Of a DNA stretch of 64,000 nucleotides, positions 44,380-55,349 are shown piece by piece. The notes below the pieces were generated by a model that was not told the DNA's origin, did not search any database, and saw only the letters and a list, made by a program, of their open reading frames with translations. The position numbers and the translations under genes were made by a program. The stretch's first letter is position 1. Each line of letters opens with the position of its first letter. This DNA comes from Ephydatia muelleri (lineage: Eukaryota; Porifera; Demospongiae; Spongillida; Spongillidae), in contig JABACO010000113.1 of assembly GCA_013339895.1 (NCBI GenBank), positions 36,611 through 100,610 of the forward strand, written 5' to 3'.

Positions 44380-45000
44380 ATACATTATGTGCATGCATGG
44401 CTGCCTCAGGCCAACCCAACCTTGTGGACCTGCTGGACAGGTTTAAACATGCATGCCTACTCGATGTATGAAAGACCGGTTTTGAAACACCATAAATCTG
44501 CTTGCTTCTTCTTGTTTCTTTCTTTTGAGCATATTCCATTTTATATGATTGACATGTTCACGTATGGAGAAATTGGCGGTCAAAAGGATTCCGCGGTATT
44601 CGGTCATTGCGTAATTCAGAAAATGTACGGACGCATTCAGAAAACTGTAGAAAAAATTGACTAGCTGCTCTCGGATTTGCAATGTGGGGACTAGTTGACA
44701 TATGTTGTGTAGTTTTTCACAATATATCCGCACTTCCACATTAATTATGCAAGGTTTCCAATGTCCATTCATTTTTCCTCATTTCCTTATTCAGTCATCA
44801 ATAGTTTCCAACCAAATGATATTTTCCTTACCTGCTCACGGATTACATGAGAGTAATCAATGCACTTATATATCATTATTTTTTCACAGCTTAAGGCCTT
44901 CAGTGAAATACACCTCACATTCACTGTGCCTACCATGATCATCACGTACCACCCTATTGTCAGTCAGCCGTGCCCAGACCTGGTTGTTGTATTAATGACC
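44380..45000. other. Intron-like remainder downstream of copy 2
   Basis: The first ~70 bp (gcctcaggccaacccaacc) match the intron starts of copies 1 and 3. No exon of the coiled coil or kinase is found before the hAT element at 45009. Confidence 0.45.
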
Positions 45001-46084
45001 AATATGTACAGTGCCGGATTTAGGGGGGGGGCAAACGGGGCGGCTGCCCAGGGCCCACGGCTTTTTGAGGGGGCCCCACCGTTCTCATAATAATGATATT
45101 CATGTTTTTTGGTTTATAATAACTCATACTAAAATTACTAATTAGTGTTAATTGAGCGAATTAACATGCATATGGAGCGGAGCAAGAGACCGAGAATAGA
45201 AGTGCGCGAAGTGGAGCATCGAAACGAAAGAAGCGGAAAGAACAACTTGATGAATGGAATAAGCTACAAAGCAAACTGCCAAGGCTTTTGTCCTTTGGAT
45301 TTCATGTTCAAAATGAGCCAAACCACAGTACCCTCCAGGGAGTCCAGGCTGGTAACCTCGAAACCGCAGTGGCAGAACATCAGTGCGTAGACGTAGTCGA
45401 CAACGTGCATGACAGTATGAATGAAACGGAACCAAGTGCAACCATGCTGCCAACATCTTCTGATCCTTGTTCCAGCAGCCAATCGTCACGACCAAACGGA
45501 CCAATCGATGAATGCGTACCAATTTCAATGCTGCAGGCGCCACTTGACGTATGCATTAGCGTTCATTCTTGTGATACTTCTTGTTCCAGCAGCCAATCAT
45601 CACAATCATACTCCTTAGAAACTACAGCCACGGCCAACACTGTCAATGATCCAGCAAAGTGGACAGTTACTGATAACCTTCGAGAGTATTGGGCGCTGCA
45701 TGGGCCCACAAGATGCCACAACAATGATGGAAGGTATACTGCTTCCAAAAGAAAGGATGCTGGTGGCCTAAGCCGTATGGTTACTGAGAATATGTTCAAA
45801 CGTATTCTTCAAAATGGTGACACAGTGCTAATGCAAAGTCTAGGAAACGCTGTTTTCAGAAATAGATTACGTTCCTAAACTTCCTAATTTCATATTGTGT
45901 GTGATACTACCAGTCCATTGCCTGCAAGTGTATGAAGTGTTTGTGTAATTGTTACATTAATTGTGTATTATTTCAGTATGCATGTCTGATGAGTTAAATA
46001 GTGGGGGGGGGGGGGGGGGGGGGGGGGCCACCAAGTATAATTGCCCAGGGCCCACGACTGTCTAAATCCGGCGCTGAATATGTA
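45001..46084 (+). mobile_element. hAT element with 8-bp target duplication
   Basis: Element 45009-46076 has inverted ends cagtgccggatttag and ctaaatccggcgctg, with AATATGTA duplicated on both sides (45001-45008 and 46077-46084), the hAT signature length. It holds poly-G tracts and a short frame (next entry). At 1068 bp it lacks a catalytic domain and is a non-autonomous deletion derivative. Confidence 0.9.
45150..45878 (+). CDS. N-terminal zinc-finger part of a hAT transposase
   Basis: A basic N-terminus (GASKRKKRKEQLDEWNKLQ in one frame) shifts into a 196-codon frame with Ser-rich repeats SCSSSQSSQS and then DPAKWTVTDNLREYWALHGP, TASKRKDAGGLSRMVT. The DPAxW...R.Y...GP block is the start of the TTF-type zinc finger found in ZMYM1-like hAT transposases. 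The frame stops before the catalytic domain, matching internal deletion. Confidence 0.5.
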
Positions 46085-46362
46085 CTGACTTAGCATGACC
46101 CCTTGTAAGAGTGGGCACTAATTGGGATTATATGTTGCAAAGACGGAGGTGGTGATTACACAGAGGAGTTTGCCACTCATAGAATCGACACAGGAGTGCC
46201 TGGGCATGACAAACAACCAGTCTTCTTACTGAAGCATCTTGCAAGTCTCAGAGTCCTAGGTTGGCATGAATGTGACACGTACATGATTGCAGTAGCTACG
46301 TCCGCAATAGGCTAAACTGATGGTTGTGTAACTGTAATATACTGGAGCGTAACTTAGTACAT

Positions 46363-46642
46363 ATAAGCAGGCCCGTAGCCTGGAAGTTAGGTGGGGGGAG
46401 GATCGATTAATATTTCTGAAAGCATTTATCCGGGGGCCAAACACGAGAGTGGGGGGTGGGGGGAGGGGGAGGGAAGTCCGTCTGGTCCCCCTCGCGTTTA
46501 GCGGGCCAAATACGAAAGCGAGACTCCTTCGGGCCTAATGCATTTTTATAAGTACCATATAACTAGATAGAATTAAGAGGCGAAACTCTAGCATCGAACG
46601 GGGGAGGGGGGGAACCTCCCCCCTGGCTATGGGCCTGATAAG
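46363..46642. mobile_element. 270-bp MITE
   Basis: Inverted ends caggcccgtagcc and ggctatgggcctg (46368-46637), flanked by ATAAG on both sides. G-rich interior, no coding capacity. Confidence 0.7.
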
Positions 46643-46989
46643 AGCTTACACATAGTCATAGATCTCTAAACTATCTACATGTATGGTAACGTCTGGTACA
46701 AACGGTGGAAGCATCAAATGTACAATAGCAGTCATACACTGGCTTTATTGACCTTTCCCATTGAAAATGAATGCCTTATTAAAGATTCCACACTTTTAAC
46801 TTTGCAACAGTTAGTCCGACTTTAAGTTGCATAAGATTTGTGTCAACTATAACATTTGAATACTACCATGTTGTCTCTGCCCATATGTGTATGTACATGC
46901 ATGTACATACATGTATATGGGACAGTTTCCACGAAAACGGCCCATCACATATAATTATAATATAATACATGACTGTATAAATGTTATAC
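46643..46989. other. No recognisable feature
   Basis: AT-rich, with a short palindromic catgtacatgcatgtacatacatg run near 46885. Confidence 0.4.
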
Positions 46990-47225
46990 AAATTAGTTGC
47001 GTTTGAATCAGTTATAACTTCAGAATGATTAACGCTATCGACTTCCTATTTTCAACACTTCATACCACACCATTTCTCAATGGTAAAAAAACATTTTGGG
47101 GCCTTGCACGTGCTCTGTGCAAGTATTGCAATGTCCAAAACCCCACCGGGTTCAAACCTACCATAAATTCGGTAGGAGCAATCAAATTGCTTCAATTTCG
47201 GTTTGTAAATAGAGAGGTTCCTTAG
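46990..47225 (-). repeat. Interspersed repeat (inverted relative to 31575-31830)
   Basis: See the partner copy. Here it is directly followed by the LINE fragment at 47.3 kb. Confidence 0.6.
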
Positions 47226-47299
47226 ACCCGGGTGGAAATATTGACGTAGCGTCGCGTATTATTATGCCGAAATACAATATTTCACGTAGATGTATAATC

Positions 47300-47640
47300 T
47301 ATTTATTTTTATTTATTTTCAAGATTTCTATTTTTTGTCCCAAATACATACATACATGTACATACACATCATGCTGCACCAAAGGTATCAAAGATTCTCT
47401 GACTGTCAGTTCAATAGAGGCTGGGAGGTGTATAGCATGTCCTTGATTTGATCGCACTCCTCTGATACATTGTATGCATGGATGATCGTAAAGAGAGAAG
47501 GATAGACGGCAACGTAACCCATTGTCTGACTGTATGATGTGCCCCATTTGTCAGCTAGCAGTGATGCCAAACGTTTGTAGGTGGTAGTGGCAATGCTCCC
47601 CATGCCTCCTGTGAAGAAAGGACGATTGGAATGAATGAAG
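47300..47640 (-). pseudogene. LINE ORF C-terminal fragment
   Basis: Minus-strand segments GGMGSIATTTYKRLASLLAD and LRCRLSFSLYDHPCIQCIRG, in two frames, match what I remember as the C-terminus of the LINE family whose RT (WYLDDG) is at 6.3-6.8 kb. One frameshift, then a stop. Confidence 0.5.
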
Positions 47641-48450
47641 CTCGCTCAATCTCCTGAATTCTAGTACGTATGGTTCCCCGACCATCCGACGCGTAGGACA
47701 ACGGTACGAGTTCCCAGACTTAGTTATACTATGCCTCGTCAAACAAGGAAATATGTTCCAGTATTATGCTGTAGTATGAGCTGCCAAGGCGCTCCTGACT
47801 ATCTGTAGCTGTTCATTTCGTATCGCGTATTAATTACCAAGAACTGCTGGTACATTACATACTGGTTTAACTGTGGGTTTTCCATTCACGGAGCATACAA
47901 GTTTAATTATAGTTAGTACAAACGTGCAAATTACCGTAATAGCATCTCATGCACCGCAAATGTCAGGGCAAATGTTTAATATTTGTTGATTTATTCAGAT
48001 TTGATAGACGTAGTGCACAATAAATATAACCATTTTAATTAATCTATACTGTGCAAATCGTTAGGAAATTTTAGTACATAACATCACCTACGTGTATATA
48101 GAAATGCACTTGCACTGTATATTTAGTATGCTGATACAGGTCTTAGTAGGTCATTGGATAAACCTGAATCATTCTGTTTCTTAGGTGTTCATCAACCAGC
48201 TCAATTCCAGTGCACAGTGGTTTAAAAGTGGGGGTCATGATGACATTTTTGAATTAGAATAAATTAATGATGAATTTGTATTGTGCTATCATGTTGCATA
48301 TTATCTGTTTATAACCGTTAATAATGTTATATTAAATTTCATAAAAAATAATCAAACCCACAAATACAAGATTTTATAATCATATCAGGTAGTACTTTTT
48401 TGATCAAATTAAGTATACAGAACTGTTCGTGCATCATCATTATACTGCTA
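47641..48450. other. No recognisable gene
   Basis: AT-rich sequence without conserved frames. Confidence 0.4.
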
Positions 48451-50460
48451 TCAGTTTAGAAAGGTAGATGATAAAAGGTGATCCTCAAATGAAAGGCAAC
48501 TACTATGCATAACTTGCTTTCTTGGACAGGAACGAACATTATGTTCTTCTCCACAGAATGAATAGTTCACAACTTGACGGTGACACCTTATAATAAGATC
48601 TGATCTAATCCACAGACTTGTCAAAACATCTGAAAGATTGGCACTCTGAAAGTTTTTTTGCCAAGCTCTTCTGTACTTCCGTAGATTTTTATTATTGTGC
48701 TCTAGAGGCTCTTCAGAACATACACCAAGGCCTGTTGAGTCATTGGCATCAATCAATGCAGCTGAGTGAGCCAGGATTTGATGCATTGAAGGAGTAAACC
48801 TGAAGGTGGGCCAATGTGTTACTATCAAAAGCGAAGTTTCTTTGCAAAGGTGATCTAGTTCTTCAATGTTTTACATTACGTCTTGAGGGAAACTGCTTTT
48901 AAAATTACAGATAAACTCATTAAAACGTTCCTATCACACCTTCCATCTTTTCTAGACTTTTTAGGAACACATTCAACCAGGACCTGGTGTTTTGCAGGAT
49001 CAAACAAAAGATTTTGTGCTATGTTACCTGTAGTAGTTGTACCACCAGCTCCAACTGGATCAGGTTTATCCACTTTCATTCCTATTTTTGTCTTGATACA
49101 CGATCCTTTTGTTTACTATTCTGTATCCATGCAGTCACACCAGCTTTTAGTTTATACACTACCTTTAAGCAATAATCGAGACCCCTCAACAATGCATTTA
49201 GTATGGGGAATGTTTGAATGGCAAGAGTTGATATTGGACTCTGGGTTAGCCCAACTTCCCCATAACTGCTAAATCATCATACAAAGCATGTAAAGCTTCA
49301 ATATCTACATTTCCTATTTCAAAACCCTCCGTAATGTTATCCTCTTGAACAGCCTCTTCATCTGAGTATACACACAAAATGCAGAACGCACCACCTCTTC
49401 CCAGTAGAAGCTTCTGCATCTTTCCATCATCCATTGTTCGATGGAACTCAAGCATCAAATAAAATTCTCTTTCCGCATCAAACAACTTTACACCATTGAT
49501 TGGACTGCAACTCCTTCATCTCAGCATCTACAGGGGGTACAATCTTATGAAGTAGATCTTTGTCCTCTTTACCTAATACCAAGAGTATCGGTCTAGTTGC
49601 ATCAGGACTGCTTGGAGATGATTTATTCCAGATTTTGTCACGCCCATTGGCACTTGTACTTGTACTGGTAGACTTGGATCAGCATTCACTACAGGGACAT
49701 CCTTATAAATCTCTAAAGCCACCCACATCCACATAATCATATTATGTGTTTGCACATTCCCCTTTTGGTCAAATACACTATGCTTTCCTGACCCATTCAG
49801 ACCCTCCTTTACTGTCATGGTGTACTTACCAGGTTGCAAACCAAGCTGCTGTATCAACCTTTGGAAGTGCAGTTGTACAGACTCTTTAACACTGATTGAA
49901 ACACCAGGCAAAGGATCTAAAGACCCTATCTTTGGCATTATGGTATCCTTATGCTGCATTAACCTATAGTGTGGTGGTACTCAACTCTGCTCTTCAGCTC
50001 TTGCCTAAGACTACTGTACCCTGTACGTCCAAGCTTTGTAAGTTGATAACATAAATAAACCTTCATCCAAACTTATCTATCTGGTGATTGTTTCTTTGTG
50101 AAACAGCATCAGACCAATTGCTGCAACAGCTCTGTCATGGATGCAGTTTTCTCTATGAAGCAGAACTAACAATTGAGTTGTTGTTATCTTCTGCTCTTCT
50201 GCTTCCTCCTTCAGTAAAGAAAAGAATGCATCCGTTCTTCTTAGGGCTTAGCTCGTCGAGTGGAGTAATGTTACTAGTACTCTCTTATTCTTGCACATCG
50301 TTTCCATCATCTGAACTTCCAGTAACAGTTGGTTTGATACTTGCACTACGACGATCACGATCGTGATCAGTACCGTTGGGTATAAAGAAGGTCTCTTGCT
50401 GGAAGTCCAAAAGGCCTTCTTTGTACCGTCGCTCGAGCTCTTCTGCCCTTTGGACAATCT
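48451..50460 (-). pseudogene. RAG1/Transib-related DDE transposase remnant
   Basis: Minus-strand blocks in order: KYTMTVKEGLNGSGKHSVF (49959-49573 frame), REFYLMLEFHRTMDDGKMQK, LGRGGAFCILCVYSDEEAVQ (Cys pair), a shift near 49250, VDKPDPVGAGGTTTTGNIAQ, then HWPTFRFTPSMHQILAHSAA and EEPLEHNNKNLRKYRRAW, ending MWI-like SLWIRSDLIIR. The KES-DGSG block and the final E-x-NNK-x-LR helix parallel the RAG1/Transib core, whose third acidic residue sits in that helix. Placement in that superfamily rests on memory. Several shifts and stops. An exon-like segment (EELERRYKEGLLDFQQETFF, 50457-50350) may be its N-terminus. Confidence 0.5.
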
Positions 50461-50461
50461 A

Positions 50462-50995
50462 GCCCATCGAATTGATGGGCGGCACATCAGTGAGCCAGCT
50501 GCAGTATGACTGCATGATAACCCCACTGGTCCGTGTAGCGACTGACCCTTATGAAAGCGACCAATCGGAACTGTCGCTCACGTTGTTGAGGACGCCCATC
50601 GTACGCGGTGGTGGGAAAGACTCCGAAGTGCCCACGAAGGAGACGCAGCTACGAAAGAGGGCCAGTAAGGGCACAAGTACAGTGGGCGTGGAGGACGTTT
50701 CGAAGGTCACCGTGAGGAAGGAATGGAGGATGGGGAGGAGGTGGTCAAGAACCCTCTCAAATGGTTTGGAGTGCTGTTCCCCAAGTGTCTTCCCCAGGCA
50801 CAGCAGAATTAGATGGAAGGTGATGTTTTGTAGCATGCAGGTGTGATGCTTTTGTTTATCATTGTGCTACGTTTGGTTTGCAGCCATTAATTATGTGGTG
50901 GATCTTGGACAAGCTCAGGAGAGGGAGGAGTTCCTGAGAAAGAAGTATTGTGTTCTACTGAAGGAGAAGGAGCAATTGTGTGGACCAGAGTTATG
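50462..50995 (+). pseudogene. CCDC115: CCDC115-like (V-ATPase assembly factor) gene fragment
   Basis: The frame from 50472 reads MGGTSVSQLQYDCMITPLVR, which fits the conserved MGxxSVxxLQY region of CCDC115/Vma22. After a frameshift near 50720 comes NPLKWFGVLFPKCLPQAQQ, the diagnostic DPLxWFGxLVPxSLRQAQ block. An in-frame TAG follows (near 50812), then donor (gtgatg, 50820) and acceptor (ttgcag, ~50882) to an exon reading INYVVDLGQAQEREEFLRK, the C-terminal coiled coil. CCDC115 helps assemble the V-ATPase Vo sector with TMEM199. Frame breaks suggest a pseudogene, or assembly errors in a real gene. It sits between the RAG1-like remnant and WNK copy B. Confidence 0.6.
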
Positions 50996-51002
50996 AACAG
51001 TG

Positions 51003-53850
51003 TGTTTATATATGTGCCGCCCCTACTAAGAAGAGGTCGAGCAAGAGCAGGGAGAATGTGAGGGGAGCAAAGGGAACCATCCGACTGACACAGGTGGGCA
51101 TTGAGGAGGTGAAGAATGTAGCACAGTGTTCTCTGGTCACCAGTACGGGCAAAGTGGTGACCCTTTAAGTTCAGTCTGGACTATGACAAGCCCTTCAGAG
51201 CTGTGCAGGCACCTGGTAAGGAAAGGGAATGGATTGCTGCTTTATTGCATATTCCGTTATCAATTCACTTTTTGCAACTCAACTTTCTTTTCACCTTTGT
51301 GTGTGTGTGTGGTGTGTGTCTCACTCTATCTCGTTCCTCCCCCTCTCCACCCATTTTATTTGTATCCACAGACTAAGCATGGCTACCTCCAAAGCAATGA
51401 GGAAGAGGAGTTCTTGCAGCAAGTAGCTGATGTGCTGCAGAAGACCAAGCTGGAGAAGAAGAAGCCCAGTCCTAAGCTGCAGGCCCAGGACACCAAAGCC
51501 AGCACCACCATCAGAATCGGACCCTCCTGAAACCAAAGTGGTTGGGTCCAGTAAGCCATCAGACATCTCAGGACACCAAGAAGTCAGGCCCAAGGCTGCA
51601 GAGACTAAAGGAGGTGATGCTGCATGGGCATATTTCGTGATGTGGCCTCTGCCCTATGCTACCTCCATGGGCTTGAAGAACCCATCATCCACAGAGATGT
51701 CAACTCAGCCAATGTGCTTTTGAAGGCCATGGCTAGAAGTGAATGGTCCCATATCACATGCTCCAAGGAAAGGTTCATATCGCAGACCTCCATAGATTCA
51801 GTGAGTCCTGTGTGAAATTAGTGAATGACCTTAACCAAATCTCCTTTTCCTCCTCACTTTTCCCCATTTCTCCTCTTCACCACCTTCATGCCTTCATCAT
51901 CCTTGACCACTTGTGTGGTCCTATTCCTTCCTCTTTTCTTTGCCACTCTTGATTGGCAGACTCTCAGTTCAGGTGCAACCACCCCTCAATCTTCAATTCC
52001 ACCCAACCTTCCTCCAGTGAGCATAGAGTTATGTAGCAGTACATGTTCTAAATCATTGGTGCTTTGTGTGTGTGTGTGCTCTGTGTACAGTACCATTACT
52101 TTACTTGATTCTACACCCTCCACTACCTCTCCTGTCTGAAGGTTATCTCAGAAGATGCCCACCCTGTGGACTATGCTAGACATGTCATTGCACAGTGGCC
52201 TCCAAGCCGTCCAGCCAATGCAGCCACCTGTGCTACCTCACCCTGGTGTGGGAATGCCTTCTCTTTATGCACCACCACCACCACCACAGCCTTCAATGCA
52301 CGCTTCCCTCACTTCATCTACCTTCCAAAATATGGGGGCTATGGGAAATGTATCTTCTTCAATAGGCCTGGGCACCATACCACTTTCTAATGCAGGTCTG
52401 GGCACTCTACTGTCTTCTAATGCTGGCCTAGGTACTCTACTACCATCAAATATTGGCCTGGGCACCCTACCACCCAATGCTGGCCTGGGCACCATACCAC
52501 CTTCTAACGTAGGCCTGGTCACTCAACTGCCTTCTAATGTTGGTCTGGGGACTCTGCCAGCTTCTAGAGCCAGTTTGCCACCTACTAATGCTGGCCTGGG
52601 GACCCTACTATCTTCAACTTCCAATATTGGTCTGGGCCCTACCACCTTCTGTTGCTAGCTTGGGTGCTTTGCAAATGGGATTGTTGCCACCATCAGCTGC
52701 TGGCCAGGGCACCCTTCCACCAAATGGTGGCCTGGGCACCTTGCAACCCTAATGGTAGTCTGGGCACCCTACCTTCTAATGGTGGTCTGGGCACCCTACC
52801 TTCTAATGGTGGTCTTTCTTTGCCACTCTTGATTGGCAGACAGTTCAGGTGCAACCACCCCTCAATCTTCAGTTCCACCCAACTTTCCTCCAGTGAGTAT
52901 AGAGTTATGTAGCAGTACATATTCTAAATCATTGGTGCTTGTGTGTGTGTTGCTCTGTGTACAGTACCATTACTTTACTTGATTTCTACACCCTCCACTA
53001 CCTCTCCTGTCAGAAGATTATCTCAGAAGTTGCCTACCCTGTGACTATGCTAGACATGTCATTGCACAGTACCTCCAAGGCTTCCAACCAATGCAGCCAC
53101 CTGTGCTACCTCACCCTGGTGTGAGAATGCCTTCTCTTTATGCACCACCACCACCACAGCCTTCAATGCACGCTTCCCTCACTCCATCTACCTTCCAAAA
53201 TATGGGGCTATGGGAAATGTATCTTCTTTAGGTATGGGGCCCAGGCCTATCAATGCAGGTCTGGGCACTCTACTGTCTTCTAATGCTGGCCTAGGTACTT
53301 TACTACCATCAAGCATAGGCCTGGGCACCCTACCACCTAATGCTGGCCTGGGCACCCTACCAAGATTCTCCTGTGACGCTGGTGAGCTTTGGAGAGACCA
53401 CGGTGGTCATGGATGGTTGTGTGGAGGGGGAGGAGGAGATGGAGGAGGAGGATACGCTGGAGAGCACCGACTCCAACATGTACGACTTCACCCAGCCCCC
53501 CTTGACCCCTGCCACACATTCTGGTGCCCAGCCCCAACCATTACATCATCACCATCATCTGAATGGAGTGGGAAGCACTACTGTGGCCAATGGTGGTGGT
53601 CCTGTGGCACTCAATTACGTTCCCATCGACTTGTCTCTGCCCATGTCACATCGGCTTTCACTGCCCCTCCTCACCTCTCCCCATTGGTGGATTGTTCCCC
53701 CATGGAAATGCCGGTTCCTGAGCCTCATCACCAGGCTGGTGGCTTTCTGCCTGCCGAGTCTCAGGCTCTGTTCAATGAGGCGTTTGGCCAGTTCCAGTAT
53801 AACATGCATTGCCTGTTCACCACACCCACCATGCAGCCACTGTTTCATAT
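51003..53850 (+). pseudogene. WNK C-terminal half, copy B (chimeric, broken)
   Basis: The same exon series as copy A, but frameshifted in exon 1 (ccctttaag for ccttgaag at 51162). It carries a kinase-derived patch at 51618-51747 and an internal partial duplication: exon-4/intron/exon-5 sequence appears at 51958-52190 and again at 52816-53060. GLGTLPPNA repeats follow each. The reading then jumps into the DSPVTLVSFGETTVV region and ends in the EAFGQFQYNMHCLFTT segment without the palindromic insertion of copy A. Homology stops near 53850, so the acidic and coiled-coil exons are missing. Confidence 0.65.
51618..51747 (+). repeat. Kinase-domain patch inside WNK copy B
   Basis: 'tgcatgggcatatttcgtgatgtgg' through 'ggctagaagtgaatgg' matches the TKL kinase catalytic loop of copies 1 (39440-39570) and 3 (59420-59550), including IIHRDVNSANVLLKAM intact. 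WNK copy A has unrelated exon-3 sequence at this place. Confidence 0.85.
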
Positions 53851-53893
53851 TATCAGTAACACCGGCGGAACACCCTTAATGGACGGGGGACTG

Positions 53894-54014
53894 CAGGGCC
53901 GTAGACAAAGGGGGGCTGGGATGATATTCACTATCAATTATCACCATATATGGTCTTACTACTACCATATATGATAGTGAATATCATCTCAGCCCCCCTT
54001 TGTCTACGGCCCTG
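53894..54014. mobile_element. Hairpin MITE
   Basis: Ends cagggccgtagacaaagg and cctttgtctacggccctg are inverted. The arms (53894-53955 and 53962-54014) pair over about 50 bp with a few differences and an extra 'attatcacc' on the left. The terminal motif resembles that of the element at 46368. Confidence 0.75.
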
Positions 54015-54151
54015 GGGAGTCATATCATTCATCCATTTTCACCATAAATGGAGAAGCTGTCCCCCCCCCCCCCCCCTCCCAATGAATGGTCGGATTTTTC
54101 GGGCTTACACTCTTCGGAGGATGGTTCTGGCATTCGCTCTTATTGTGCAAG

Positions 54152-54224
54152 CCTAGCTTAGTCTGGGGACCAGACTGATGGTTGATAGTACAACCATCAG
54201 TCTGGTCCTCAGACTAAGCCTAGC
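54152..54224. repeat. Inverted repeat, 32-bp arms
   Basis: 'cctagcttagtctggggacc...atggttg' and 'caaccat...agactaagcctag' pair with one substitution and one indel around a 6-bp spacer (atagta). Inserted in the promoter-like region of copy 3. Confidence 0.85.
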
Positions 54225-54436
54225 TGAGACTATAAATTATCTGCGGATCACGCACGTGATATTCGAGGGGGCGAATAAACAATTCGTGCGGGTAAGTTCC
54301 CATATTGCAGCTGACAGCTATCTTTAAATGTATATATTCAGGTGCTGATATGTGTATTGTTTGTCGTAGAGAGACTAGACATATAAGGTCATAGGTTCCA
54401 GCGTCTCTAACAATCATCTAGGGTCGTGTTGTAGTG
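54225..54436 (+). promoter_or_regulatory. Promoter/5' UTR region of ubiquitin-array copy 3
   Basis: Shares the cacgtgatattcgag, gggcgaataaacaa, gcggg|taagttc and tattgcagctgacag elements with copy 2, and 'aggtcataggttcca' with copy 1. Confidence 0.5.
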
Positions 54437-55349
54437 GTATGCAAATCTTTGCGAGGACCTGACTGGCAAGTTTATCACTTTGGAGGTGGAACCAAGTGAT
54501 ACCGTTGACAATGTGAAGGCAAGATCCAGGACAAGGAAGGCATTCTACCAGACCAGCAGCGACATTTCTTTGCTGGCACACAGCTGGAGGACAGTCGTAC
54601 TCTGAGCGACTACATTATTCCACTCTCCACCTTGTTTTTCATTTGCGTAGTGGTATGCAAATCTTCGTGAAGACGTTGAGAGGCATGACCCTCACCTTGG
54701 AGGTTGAACCCAAGTGATGCCATCTATGATGTAAAGACCAAGATCCAGGCGAAGGAAGGCATTTCACCAGACAAACAGAGACTAATCTTTGCTGGCAGAC
54801 CAATGGAGGATGGTCGTACTCTGAAAGACTACATAATCTCATGTGAGTCAACTCTCCAGCTTGTATAAAGGATGCGTGATGGACCACCTGCAAAGATCTT
54901 TGTGACAATACCAAACAGGCAAGACCATCACCTTGGAGAATATAGGATCCTTTGGCTGTGTGACTGTCAACCATTTGAAGGCCATGTTCCAGGATAAGGA
55001 AGGAATTCCCACAAGATCAACAACAAATATTCTTTGATGACCAACAGCTGGAAGATGGTCATACTTTGATGAACAACAATATCGAAAGGGACTCAACTCT
55101 TCATCTTGTTCTTTGCTTGCATATCTTTGTGAAGACCATGACTGGCAAGACCATCACCTCAAAGGTTGAACCAAGTGATAACCATTGGCAATGTGAAGGC
55201 CAAGATCCTGGACATGGAAGGCATTCTACTAGACCAACAGCAATTCATCTTTGATGGCAAACAACTGGAGGATGGATTTACACTGCTCCACTACCACATT
55301 GAGGATAAGTCCTTTCTCTATCTTTTTCTCGGCTCGCATAGTGGTAAGC

